Below are positions 11,467 through 22,667 of a stretch of DNA of 64,000 bases, in pieces (the stretch's first letter is position 1; every line of letters begins with the position of its first letter). The notes beneath the pieces were generated by a model. The model had not been told where the DNA came from and searched no databases. It saw only the letters and a program-made list of their open reading frames with translations. This DNA is from Argentina anserina (Eukaryota > Streptophyta > Magnoliopsida > Rosales > Rosaceae), in assembly GCF_933775445.1 (NCBI RefSeq), contig NC_065873.1:8618001-8682000 (forward strand), written 5' to 3'. A program made the position numbers and the translations under genes.

Positions 11467-13110
11467 GTACATCACTGGCCAAGGAGCAGAAGCAGGCCTA
11501 TGTGTCCTTTCTCCAATGTTTATCTATTTACAGAGAGGAACAGGAGGCTTGGGGAGCAGTGGCACTAGTCGAATGCATTGAGGATGATTTGACTGAAATT
11601 CAGGCAAAGGAGGAGTTCATTCAACCAGCACCAGCAGCTTTGGATGATACTCCACCTAAAGTAAAGGATCTAATGGAAAAGATCAATCTTGGGGCTACAG
11701 ACGAGCCCATGGAGGTTGGAATAAGTAAACACCTGGATGAGGAACTGAGACAACGTTTGGTGGAGTTGTTGCAGGAGTTCTGCGATTGCTTTGCTGAGAA
11801 ATTCGAGGACATGCCGGGCTTGTCACTAGATTTGGTCTGCCATCGTTTGCCCATCATGGACGGGTACAAGCCGGTACAACAAAGTCCACGACGAATGAGT
11901 GCAGACACAGCAACAGCAGTCAAGAAAGAGGTTCAGAACATGTTCCAAGCCGGTATTATCCGACCAGCCAAATATTCTCAGTGGTTGTCAAACATAGTAC
12001 CGGTACGGAAGAAAAATGGTAAGATTCGCGTGTGTGTGGACTACAGGAACCTGAATACTGCGACACCAAAGGATGTCTATCCTATGCCCGTGGTAGATAT
12101 GTTGGTCGATGCGGTCGCAGGGCATGAATTATTATCTTTTATGGACGGTACTGCGGGTTACCATCAGATTCATGTTTATGAACCGGATAGGCACAAAACA
12201 GCATTCCGATGCCCAGGGTTCACTGGAGTGTTTGAATATAACTACATGCCGTTTGGTTTGACCAACGCGGGGGCTACATACCAGTGAGCAATGAACCTGA
12301 TTTTTCATGATGTGCTGGGGGACATTCTCAAAGTTGTATATAGATGACGTGGTAGTCAAGTCTAAGAAGAAGGAAGATCACATCGAGAATTTGCGGACAG
12401 TGTTCACCAGGATGAGAAAGCAGAAGCTTAGGATGAACCCAGCTAAATGCATTTTTGGGGTTCGAGCAGAAGACTTCTTGGGTTTCATAGTGCATGAAAG
12501 AGGTATTGAGGTCGCGGAAGATAAGGCTAAAGCTGTGTTAGATACGCCGGCACCAAGGAACAAGAAGGAACTTCAGAGTTTGCTCGGGAAAATAAACTTC
12601 CTTCGACGCTTCATTTCTAATTCCGCTGGCAAAACCGCAGTCTTCTCTCCTTTGCTGAAGCTTAAGGCGGATCAAGAATTTCAGTGGGGACCTACGCAAC
12701 AGGCAGCTTTTGACAAAATCAAGGAATACCTTACTCATCCACCTGTTCTTAGACCCCCACGGCCGGGAATACCTTTGAAGTTATACATCTCTGCATCTCC
12801 TTACTCCATCGCAGGACTCATTGCACATGATGGTGATGGAGAGGGGGGCAAGAAGGTTGAACATGCGGTTTATTACTTGAGCCGAACCTTGTTAGACGCT
12901 GAAACTAGATACTCGCCCATTGAGAGGTTATGTTTAGCTCTGTACTTCGCAGGTACTAAGCTTCTCCATTACATGCTATCCTTTACTACGGTGGTGGTGG
13001 CACAAACTGATTTGGTGAAGTATATGCTTACCAGATCTATGCTTAGGGGTCGGATTGGTAAGTGGATTTTGGCGTTATCAGAGTTTTCTTTACAGTATAC
13101 ACCCTTAAAG
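11463..13110 (+). pseudogene. pol (RT-RH): Reverse transcriptase and first RNase H of pol, with stop and frame changes
   Basis: Reverse transcriptase fingers and palm are clear: QAGIIRPAKYSQWLSNIVPV, KIRVCVDYRNLN, then FEYNYMPFGLTNAGATYQ. A TGA follows at 12285-12287 where the family has arginine (YQRAMN). A frame change near 12320-12340 is needed to reach the catalytic YIDD motif (about 12340). The connection and RNase H domain follow in one frame (PLKLYISASPYSIAGLIAHD, YYLSRTLLDAETRYSPIE). The frame breaks again near 13110, after EFSLQYTPLKA. The enzyme would copy element RNA into DNA. Confidence 0.9.
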
Positions 13111-13111
13111 G

Positions 13112-13620
13112 CGCTACAGGACATGCAGTGTCCGATTTCTTGTTGCATCATCCTATTGTGGAGGACATTGACGACCATAATGTGGTTGTTTCCTTCGTTC
13201 ACACTCAGCCTTGGGTTTTATACTTCGATGGTAGCAGCACCGATCACTTGTCCGGAGCGGGTGTTACATTGGTTAATCCCTCTGGCGTCAGACATTGTTA
13301 CTCTTTCCAGCTGGAGTGGAAGTGCACTAACAATCACGCAGAATATGAGGCCATCATCATTGGTTTGGAGTTGTTGCTTGATCTGGAGGTCACCGAGGTG
13401 GAGGTATTAGATGATTCCCTCTTAGTCATTAACCAGCTCAAGGGGATCTACAAGTGTAACAACTTTGCATTACTCCTTTTTTTGGAACGAGCATCGGAAT
13501 TGTTAGACCAATTTGCCGATGTGATGCTTGATTATATTCCTCGCGAACGAAATTTCGCTGCCAATGAATTAGCACAGTTGGCTACGGGCATTCGCTTGGC
13601 AGATGGCGTTCGCGAGAGCA
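13112..13620 (+). pseudogene. pol (aRH): Second (archaeal-like) RNase H domain of pol
   Basis: In the third frame: WVLYFDGSSTDHLSGAGV gives the first catalytic Asp, NNHAEYEAIIIGLELL the Glu-containing helix, and VEVLDDSLLVINQL the next Asp region. A second RNase H placed between the first RNase H and integrase is characteristic of Tat elements among plant Ty3/gypsy. This block is open and runs on without interruption into integrase. Confidence 0.85.
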
Positions 13621-14914
13621 TTTTGAAGGTTCAGAGACGCACATTACCTTCCTTTATGGCAAGAAAGGAGGTTAACGATGAATGGTTGGTAGCTGTTATT
13701 GATACTATTGATGTAGATTGGCGGCAATCGATTATCCAGTACTTCACTGATCCTTCTGCACCGGTGGACAAGAGGGTTAGATATTTTGCTACTACCTACG
13801 TCCTTCGAGGCGGTGAACTATTGCGCAGGCCAGAAGATGGCTTGTACCTACGATGCATTTATGGAGCTGAGGCTAAGAGGTGCTTGCGAGAGGTTCACTG
13901 TGGCAATTGTGGTTCTCACCAAGCCGGTCCAAAGATGCGTTGGCTCATTCGCCGATATGATTTTTATTGGCCTACCATGCTCAAGGACTGCATCAGTTTC
14001 GCACAGGGTTGCATTGAATGTCAAATGCATGGGCCAGTCCAGCATGTGCCTGACGTTCCTCTACAACCAATCATTAAACCTTGGCTGGGTCGCGGCTGGG
14101 CTTTAGACTTTATTGGGGAGATTCACCACAATTCTTCCTTGCAGCACAAGCACATTCTCTTGGCTACAGATTTCTTCACCAAATGGGTCGAGGCCATACC
14201 AGTCAAGACGACGTCTTCAGAGGTGATCACGGACTTCATCTTCAAATATATTATCACCAGGTATGGTATTCCAAAATGTTTGGTTGCAGACAGGGGGGCA
14301 GGTTTCATGGCTGAGAAGACCCAGAAATTCCTAGCTGGCTATGGGATCAAGTTTCTGCATTCCAGTCCTTATTATGCAAGCGAATGGCCAGGCAGAAGCT
14401 AGCAACCTCGTCATTCTATCTATACTCAAGCGAATGTTAGATGCAAATCCGCAATCGTGGAATACAGAGTTGGATCACACATTATGGGCTTATAGAACTT
14501 CCAAGCGTACTCCAACTGCACCAGTTGATTGGGGAGGACTATGTTCAAGCTATCTTTCAAGAACATGAGGACTTGGACCTTCGCCGGATGGAAGCTCTTG
14601 ATAGCCTTATTGCCGAAAAGAAAAAGATAGCGCGACTTTATGACAAACGCACGCGAGGACGCAACTTTGGAGTTGGGGACTTAGTTTGGAAAGTTTGTTT
14701 GCCTTTTGGTGAACGAGTTGATGGTCGCGGTAAATGGTCTGCTAAATGGGAAGGTCCTTATGTGATTGATCGAGTCATGGGCAAAGGCGCTTACTACCTT
14801 CGCGACACTGACGGGAATGCTCATAGAAATCCCATGAATGGTCGCCATCTTAAGAAGTACTTTCCTAGTGTTTGGGAATATGAAGATCCACCGACTACGG
14901 TGCGAGCAATATAG
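13621..14914 (+). pseudogene. pol (INT): Integrase of pol, frameshifted and partly deleted
   Basis: The zinc-binding N-terminus is present (VHCGNCGSHQ then CIECQMHG). The core shows the first Asp in WALDFIGEIHH, and the second in VADRGAGF, where SDNG is usual. A frame change near 14385 precedes the Glu-containing QANGQAEASN. After RTSKRTPT the expected stretch is missing and the frame changes again, so roughly 40 residues seem deleted. The C-terminal part (GDLVWKVCLPFGER, GKWSAKWEGPYVI, NGRHLKKYFPS) reads to a TAG at 14912-14914. No chromodomain is seen, as expected for Tat. Confidence 0.87.
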
Positions 14915-16241
14915 CGAGGGTTCGTCTAGTGTTTTCTTGGATTACATTCTTTCAACCAAGTAAACAGGGGGGCAACACCATGGATACTCAGAGCAATTGC
15001 GAATACAGGCATTTTTGCTCGGTCGCGAACGTTCTAATCCATAAGTTCGTGAACCCAAACAATTTTTTTTTTCGAACCTAGCGAGTTTCTGAAACTTTCT
15101 GAGTTTCTTACTTGTGCTCCGGCATTTTGTGTAATACATTGGACCAATATTTGTGGTCTAGCATGGGTTATAACTTTGGTTATGCAGCAATGAAACAATA
15201 ACAAGTGTTTTTATGAAACAAGTTGTGTTTTATTCATATGGCTTTGTGGCCAGAAACTTTATACAAGACCTATACTATTGCATGTGAGCCTTAACAAGCT
15301 CTGATACCATCTATACTAGGTGGAAAGGTCTTCACATTGCTTCTTGTTCATCCCACCGCCGCGAGAAACTTGAGATTAAACTGCACCAGTTAAGGACCGA
15401 TTGGAACCAGCTTGTTGCCAAATATATGTTCTAATTGGAAAACTGGTGGTAGCATGAGGGATCCTGAGCCTTGGTTTGCAGCATTCACCTGATGTTCCCT
15501 CAAAGAAGGGAGATTGGAGGATATTGCACATGGGAGGTACAACAGCTAGCGTCGCGTATCAAAAGAGGTACGTGACGAGCATGTTGTACCTATTGGCTCT
15601 GGTCCCGGATTCGGCAGCCTGCTTCCCGATGCTCGACGACTAAACAATGATGCATAGGCCACGGGAAGGGCTACCTTTTGCTCTCTTACTTGTAATCCTT
15701 CACTAGGAACAACCCTTAATGCAGGGTAGATTCCGGGTGTGGAACTACAAAGAAGGGAGGATGTGAGGGTGGAATAAGACTCCCATCTCACATTTGAGGG
15801 TAGAATAAGGCTCTCACAAAGTGCTACTGAGTTTGCAGGTCTGGGGGATGAAACTTAGGAAACCTAAGGGGTTTCGAAGAAGGAAATGGAATCGACATGG
15901 TTGGAGGCTGCGAAAGAAAGCGTGGTGAGATCTTCCCTTAGGGTTTCATTTTATAGCGGAAGAAACTTGGATTCAAGGGTTGAGATTAAAGATACGGATT
16001 TGGAGATCACACCCGGGATTAATTGCAGCAATAATGGTCAACCTGAAACGGTTTGCGCGTTCGCCAGTATTGATTGCTCCGGTTTACGAGGGTTTGCATG
16101 TGAACTTACACGGTGACGAATTGAGTTGGGCTCCAGTCGTGGGCTTGTAGTTGGGTTGTGAATGAATCAAGGAGACGCCAGTAGGAGAAGCAGATAGAGA
16201 TAAGTTACAATTCTTACTATTGAAATGCATTCTTGTTCAAG
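14915..16241. other. Non-coding spacer of the retrotransposon between pol and the antisense gene
   Basis: No conserved motif is seen on either strand. A minus-strand frame at 15791-15546 is of unremarkable composition and probably chance. Confidence 0.5.
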
Positions 16242-18900
16242 TTACATTTTATGCCAAACAAGGCGAATATCTAAGAGGAGCTTTCCAGTATCGTTGGCCT
16301 TGTCACATATCAGATTGTTGAGTCTCCTTTCTTTAGCCTCAGAGGCCGCCAGTTGCCTTTTGCGCTCTTGTATTTGGGGCACAACACTTCTTATCTCATC
16401 TTCTACAGCCTTGAGCTCCCTAACTTGCTCAGCTTCAAGCTCTGCTAGTTATTGCCGCAATGCACTAATTTGTTACGCGCGGCTGGTCTTGGCATAATGA
16501 AGTTTGGTCCTAAGTTGAGCAGGGCTTTGCGTAACGAATTGTCGAGCATCAGCGTTGTGTTGGGACAGACTCTTAGCTTGGCTCCTCAAGTTGTGGCATT
16601 CTGCCATGAGACCAGGATGGTGTTCAGTGCCTGTTCAGCATTCGTGACTGGGCTCGGGTCAGGTGAGTGTAGTTTCAGGTAGTGAAGGGCATCATTCACC
16701 TTAGCCAAACGAACTGGATCAGTTAGGTCTCCAGAGGATAGTTCCGGGAGTTGTGCCCGGGCATGGACAAGTTCTTGAGACTCTATAGACATTAGGGGGC
16801 TGGCCGGACCTAACATATCATCCAGGAGATCTTCCAAAGAGGGACTAGGGCAATTCCCGGTTGGATCAGCAGCGGGTATGGATCCAGAAGCTCCAACAGT
16901 TGGCACAATTGGCAGGCTAGAAGTAGTCGCAGTTGCCACAACCTACAGAGACTAAAGAACAATTAATAAAACAACTAAGTGTTTACAGAGAAAGGTAGAA
17001 ACGCATAAACCAGGAAGTGGTTAAAGGTATTACCCCATCAGAATGAGGAGAGGGAGCCTCGCTTCCTAGAGTAGGTTGTGGTGTGTCATCAGGGCTCGCT
17101 GGGTCCGCAGCCGCGAAGGAATGCTCCACATCTTCATCTGCTTGGTTGGAACTGGTCACGTCTTCTTCATCTCCCACTTCATTCTCCTGAATTTGGGTTG
17201 AAGAGGAATGGGAGAGCACCGTTGTAGGGACGATTGACATTTGCAACTCCAAGATCTAAGCGTTCGCCACCATAATGGGGGGAGTGGTCTGAGTGGTTTC
17301 TTGGTTCACAGCCACAGTCGGTAATATAGCAGTCGTGACTTCCATGGTAGGTGATTGAGCGTCAGCATGAACCTGTGTTAGAGACCATGAAGGATATCAT
17401 TGACCCACAGGCAATCAATATAAGTTAAAGAACTACATCTTAGCGAACAATAAAGTGTTATTATAGGGGGCAACAGCGTGTTTGACCACTTACGGTAGGG
17501 TCTTCCATCGCGGGGGCTACAACGTGAGGGGTAGATAGAGGTATAGAAGTTGGGGTCTCGCGAACCTACAAATCAGATGAGAATCAGTCAGAGTGGTTCA
17601 TGAATACAGCGCCAATTGGAACAAGTAGTGTGTTCTTTTTACCTCGATGGCTGTCTCTGGGTTGCTGGTCCCAGTCATTGGCTAGGGCTGACCTGGTTAG
17701 CAATCGCGAGCGGGGAAGAGGTGTTTAAGGCACCTATTCTTCTCCTTTGAATCAACTGACATTTACAGGAGTTGGTTAGTGGAGGAGGTTACAACAGTCT
17801 TTAGTGTTGTTATCAAATATGGAGGAAGACTTACATGATTGAAGTCTATGGCGTCAGGATCATCCGCGTCATTATCAGGACTAGAGGTTGTTCTTCCTTG
17901 TTTACGGCCTTGGGAGGAGGAAGCACCAGCTGTGTTCTCAAAAACCTGCAATATGAACCAGTTAGTGGTTTGTAATCAGTGTTGAAACAAGAACTGTAGG
18001 AGTTCGAAGAGGCGTTAGGATTTTACCCTTGAAGGCACGATTCTGACAGCATTTGGAATAACTTCCCGCAGCAAATCCTCATCCCCAGGAACCTCAGGGT
18101 CCTCCTACAAATATCTCATGAGCCCCGTCTGGAAGATGTACTGGAAAATGACCCGCGAGCGTTACTCCCACTGGCCAGAATTGATTCTCTCTCACCATTG
18201 AGGGTAGGCTTCGTCAACACGAAAGCAGCGAAGAATACTTCCACTTGCTAGTACAGGAAGGGGAGTGGGTTGCAATTGAGACGGGGGCTGGTGTCTAGGA
18301 TTGGTGTCAGTAACAGGGACCATGGGGCGTCGCCATAAGGAAAACAGGTTCAGACTCTCAATAAGAGGGAATGGAATCATTTGAATCATTCCTAACTGCA
18401 TCGCGAATAGATGGGGGCATAGAGTTCTACTCCGTTGCAGGGATGTCGGGGTAGATCCGCCATGGATACAGCTTGTTCAAACAAATACCGACTCTCTCCA
18501 TCATAGCGTCTGAGGGTTAAGAAGCCGCCTCGGATGGCTTTAGGGTGAATACGGTCTAGCAGCAGTTGTGCGGAGTCAAGAGCTGAGGTGTCCCGGGTGT
18601 AGAAGTACTCGAAGCATACTGCGTAGCGAAGAGAGAAGTTGGGCTCCAAACCAACAAATGCATTTCCCAATACTTCTGTTAGACGGAAGTCCCTTGTATT
18701 TTCATTTCACAGCTCCACAAAGTAGACCTGAATCCAGAGGTCTAGAATCCACATAGGCCCTGACAGATTATGATAGTTGATGGGTTCAGGGAGGAGTCAC
18801 GTTTGCTCGATTGGAACTGGTTTGAGTTTTGAAACAGTAAGTGTTTCTCGCGTACTTCAGCTCGAAAGGTTGTAGTGGTTTGAGGAGAAGGCGCGCGTCA
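16242..18900 (-). pseudogene. Antisense, multi-exon plant-mobile-domain gene inside the retrotransposon
   Basis: Exon 1 (about 18900-18027) reads, in one frame with stops, LSGPMWILDLWIQVYFVEL, RDFRLTEVLGNAFVGL, LRYAVCFEYF and, after a frame change near 18430, HLFAMQLGMIQMIPFPLIES. The GPxWxLxLWxxxYF block is typical of the aminotransferase-like plant mobile domain. Then come exons 17945-17835, about 17687-17643, 17565-17494, 17372-17034 and 16942-16242. Every junction has GT/AG borders and phase 0, with introns of 81, about 147, 77, 121 and 91 bases. The middle exons are acidic and Ser/Pro-rich. The last ends in a coiled coil (QIQERKRQLAASEAKERR) and a TAA at 16242-16244. Stops at 18797, 18707, 18192, 18162, 18105, 17256, 16473 and 16449 make it non-functional. 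The N-terminus is uncertain. Confidence 0.7.
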
Positions 18901-19007
18901 GTTGGTGACGGGGGAACTTAAAGCGTTTCAGATTATTTTTAAAAGATAACCGTTTGGGGTTTTCTTCTAGCCCTTTTCAATTTCGCGGGGTCTTCAATTT
19001 CAAGGCT

Positions 19008-19017
19008 TGGGGGGCAA
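19008..19017 (+). promoter_or_regulatory. Polypurine tract
   Basis: GGGGGGCAA lies directly against the TG start of the 3' LTR, the expected site for priming plus-strand DNA. Confidence 0.75.
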
Positions 19018-19849
19018 TGTTTGGGCCTAAAATAATACTCCGGTATTATATAGACTACTTAGGCCCGTGGACCGGATATTTGGGGAAAGTATATCACAAA
19101 GCAAGATTATCTGCCATATTGGAATAGATTTAGGGGATTATCGCCGTATAGAATCTGAGTTGATTAAGGAAGGTGAATCTAAATCAACTAGGAGGTTCTG
19201 AGGACTTCATTCGCAAGAAAGAACAATTTGTGTTCTCTATATAAGGAGGGTCGAATGCGCAGAATAACACACGCAATGTCAAACAAACTATCGCACAACC
19301 ACATAGTCAAAGTCTCCCAACGGAGCAAAAGTCCGATTAACTTCGGCAACCAAGTCTCCCATCGGAGCGGAGCTACCCAGATGCACGCCTTGCGCTGCAT
19401 GTAGCAACAAGTCCGATTAACTTCGGCAATTCGAGTCAAGTCCATCGAGTCGCTAGCCTAGCTTATAGCAAACCCAAAGTCTGCACTAGTCAGCAAATTC
19501 CATTCGCGAGAGAGTCATGCTATTAACGACACAATATAAGCTCTGCTTTTTGCCAAGCGGTCTAAAGTAAGATCGGCCATCTACTTGAGGTGGAGTGAAA
19601 TGTACCTAGCAACTCCGGTTGTGTATAGGTCATTCGAACTTCAGCGGTTTATCAGCAACTGCGGAGCAATCGTTTGAGACGAAGACAGTACGTGGAGCGT
19701 AGTCATCATCAACAAAGCAAGAGTTGTACCTAACTCAAAGGTACTGGCACGCCAACAACAACAGAGAACGAAGGGTCGAACCGTCCAGGGTTCGACACCG
19801 GGGCTTGCTGATTGTTCTCTGAGGAGGATCCGTTTTTCCAGCTCGAACA
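19018..19849 (+). repeat. 3' LTR (832 bp)
   Basis: Starts TGTTTGGGCC and ends GCTCGAACA. Same length as the 5' LTR with about 25 substitutions by eye and no obvious indel. The following TCGGT (19850-19854) matches the left flank GCGGT at four of five bases. Confidence 0.93.
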
Positions 19850-19854
19850 TCGGT

Positions 19855-20625
19855 TCATGGTCGAACAACATGACGAAGTCCTTGTGATACAATGTTACTA
19901 AAAACGTATTCAGTAAGACCTAAATCACAGTGTAGATGTAATAAGAATTCAATTTGCACCCGTTGTTATCATTTCACAACAATTAACAACTTCACAGAAC
20001 CAAAAAGCACTTAGGTTTAAAAACAGGATTATTATTTCAAATGTACAAGCATACTACAACTTGTCAAGATAACATAACACATTAGAAAAATAAGCGGTAC
20101 CTACAACATCAATGATTCAATACAAATCAAATTCACTCCCCTCTCTCAAGGAGGTCCGGGAACCGTTCAGCCACCTCTCGAGTCTCGATAAAAACTATCA
20201 TTTCACGTGCAAATTTTGCATTGGTGGATCTTGTGGCGATTACATAGAAAGGTTAGCACCGTGCTCAGAGTCCCGGTAGAACTCCCACCAGCTTCATTCT
20301 TAAGTTTTTTCTTTAGTGCTCCTACACTACCTGTTTCCACAACTCTTCTTGAAGTTAAAATAGATTTCCTTGATCAGGGAACGTTCGCACGAACCCACTC
20401 ACCAATTTTTGCTTGTTTATCATACATAAAACACCACCTACTATAAGCAAATCCTTCATTATCAACCATGGGAAACCATTTAGGAATACCTAAAAACTTA
20501 CCTTTCAAATGGCTATTTAAGCGAGAAATAATTTCAAACTACTCAAACCAATCGCCTCGCTCACTGTTGGGTGATGGGAGGACATACCGAAGTCCATGTA
20601 TCGGGGTGAATCGAACTAAAGAACC
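19855..20625. other. Region with a possible minus-strand protein fragment
   Basis: On the minus strand about 20555-20365 reads KGKFLGIPKWFPMVDNEGF and on to WCFMYDKQAKIGEWVRANVP before a stop. It looks like a real protein fragment rather than chance, but I do not recognise the family. The plus-strand frame 20207-20446 is its antisense shadow. Confidence 0.3.
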
Positions 20626-20633
20626 CTGCTAAC

Positions 20634-21219
20634 CTAGGTTGCACGGACACGCCATTGTAGTGGCGTATCGCGTGTCCGACACGGATACGCATACGGACAC
20701 GCCCCAATACGCGCCGGACACGCAAACTGACTTTGGACACGGCCCGGACACGCGGACACGCACCACCTCATAATAAAAGTGAAAGTGCTTATGGTGAGAA
20801 TCGAACCTTGGTCATCCAAGGCACTCAACAACTCCTCAATCATTCTAACAGATTCAGTTTTTGTTATATTTATGCACACTTTAATATATATAAGAAGAGA
20901 AACTCGTGATAAAAATAAGAATGCTTGTGGTGGGATTCAAACCTTGGTTATCCAAGGTACTTATCAAGTCCTTAGCCATTCTAACAAGTTATGTTTTCAT
21001 CATTTTAATGCACACTTTGACATATATATACATCTAAAATTCTAAATACTTTCAAATTTATAAAATATTTTTTTAATAAATATATATATATATATATTAA
21101 AATAATATTTAATTAACGTGTCCACCACGTGTCCGTGTCCAAAAAAATTTCTATATGCCGTGTCTACGTATTGAATCGTGTCGAATACGGACACTCGTGT
21201 CCGTGTCCGTGCTACTTAG
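20634..21219. mobile_element. MITE, 586 bp, with GCACGGACACG terminal repeats
   Basis: The left end CTAGGTTGCACGGACACG and the inverted right end (CTAAGTAGCACGGACACG when read on the minus strand) match at 16 of 18 bases. CTGCTAAC flanks both sides (20626-20633 and 21220-21227). An 8-bp duplication suggests hAT, but the border is ambiguous by one base, so a 9-bp Mutator-type reading is possible. Both subterminal zones are packed with CGGACACG units. No transposase is present. Confidence 0.75.
20776..21030 (-). repeat. Two diverged copies of a tRNA-like (pol III B-box-containing) unit
   Basis: Segments near 20776-20890 and 20918-21030 are similar. On the minus strand they read GGTTCGATTC and GGTTTGAATCC, close to the pol III B-box/T-arm consensus. 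Each is preceded by a CCTTGGATxACCAAGG hairpin and a weaker A-box-like stretch (AATGGCTAAGGACTTG in one). No complete cloverleaf can be folded by eye, so these are tRNA- or SINE-derived at best. Confidence 0.35.
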
Positions 21220-21398
21220 CTGCTAACCAATGTTTAGATTTAACGTGAACTTATGTGTTCATCAAAGACACCACCATCTTCTACTAGTGAGCAAATTCTT
21301 ATATTTAAAAATAAAATTGAGATATAAAAAGCATGAGAGGTCTAGTGAGTAAATATGGAGGTCCTAGTAGCAACTCCCTTTTCAAAACTATCACATAA

Positions 21399-22315
21399 GA
21401 GCAAGTTCACGGGACTTATTTTTTCATGGCACCACGTCATTTTTTGACCCATGTCAGAGAATTTTTGCATTTTGCACATTCCATTGGTGTTGGGTCAAGC
21501 CAACAATAAATGACCCATGGGTCAAAAATCCATGACCCATGTTTCTCTTCAAACTGACCTAGGCTTTTAGCGTGGCCCAAGCTTTTTATCTTTTAGTGGG
21601 CCTGCTTTTGCTGACATGGTTTGTAGCCATTGGCTACTTTGAAAATTGAAGTGCTATAGTTTTGAATTAACACTAAATCCAATGGCTTGTAATTAATGAA
21701 AAGATACCAGCTTCATATCTCTATTACTATAAAGCGGGCACCTTTCAAAAACTACCAAATTATATTTTACTTAAAATACTTTTTTTATCAAACACATTTA
21801 CACAAAATGATTGTGTTAAAAAAATCAAAAATGATAAGTCTTCTAAAAACAAAATAGAACATATAACAACAAATAAAATCTGTTTTTTTTTTCATCTTTA
21901 CACAATACACATGCATGGCACGGGGGTACAAGTCTAGTTGTTTTGAAAGAGACAAGCAACTCGTAATTATTTTCTCCAAAGAAAAAGTTATATTACAAGC
22001 TTTAATAAAAATAAGTCATAATAGTTAGAAAATTTATAGTTGTTCTCTTTCACTTCTTTCGAACAAAATTTTACAATATATATTTTACACCCAAGAAAAC
22101 GTTTCTAGCCTTACACAAGAGTTTGGCTTCACTATAATTTATTTACATCATTTTTTTTTGTTCGATATCCATATAATAATGGATGAACATGAACTGACCT
22201 AGTGATCTTGACCCAATGTTGGAACCAAAAGTCTAGTGGCAGTGAACAGTGCACTGACCTATTAACCTAGTGACCCAATGACCCTGACCTATTGACTCAA
22301 CGGGTGAACTTGCTC
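21399..22315. mobile_element. PIF/Harbinger-type MITE, 917 bp
   Basis: The left end GAGCAAGTTCACGGG is inverted at the right end (CGGGTGAACTTGCTC). The element is flanked by TAA at 21396-21398 and 22316-22318, the 3-bp target duplication of PIF/Harbinger. Subterminal GACCTA/GACCCAT motifs recur on both sides. The interior is AT-rich and non-coding. Confidence 0.75.
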
Positions 22316-22318
22316 TAA

Positions 22319-22659
22319 GTAGATGAACTATCATATCGACCCACTTATCATTACCAGTGGCCGCCACATCCATGTATTTATGTAATAGTTTTGTAAATTA
22401 ATTAACTTTATTTTTAGTAAAGGATGTAATTAACTTTTGAATCTCTCCATTTACATAGAGAAGACGGAGAAAAGACATTATTTGATTGACTGGTCTAATA
22501 ACCAATAACAAAAACACAACCCAATAAATGCATGACACTGAAGGCATGCCACATTATATTATTGCAGGTGGGAGTTCCTTCATAGTTTTGAGTTTTGACA
22601 TGGCATTTTATAAATACTGACCCTCAGACCTCCAATTTTGGCAAGACCACATTATAACA
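22319..22659. other. Spacer between MITEs, nothing recognised
   Basis: AT-rich; no frame or element end is supported. Confidence 0.5.
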
Positions 22660-22667
22660 TCACAACT

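Larger units (their letters stand above)
6229..19849 (+). mobile_element. Ty3/gypsy LTR retrotransposon, Tat type, 13.6 kb, inactivated
   Basis: Two 832-bp LTRs with TG...CA ends enclose, in order, a primer binding site, gag with zinc-knuckle-like motifs, aspartic protease, reverse transcriptase, RNase H, a second RNase H of the archaeal-like type, integrase, a 1.3-kb spacer, an antisense mobile-domain gene and a polypurine tract. The second RNase H and the antisense gene downstream of pol are features known from the Tat lineage. By eye I count about 25 differences between the LTRs (about 97% identity), so insertion is fairly recent. Nevertheless gag-pol is broken by at least two stop codons and several frame changes, and the antisense gene also has stops, so this copy cannot make its own proteins. 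Parts of integrase between the core and the C-terminal region appear deleted. Confidence 0.93.

Noticed and set aside
20776..21030. Functional tRNA genes
   Set aside because: B-box-like motifs exist, but no acceptor stem or full cloverleaf forms by eye, and the copies are diverged.
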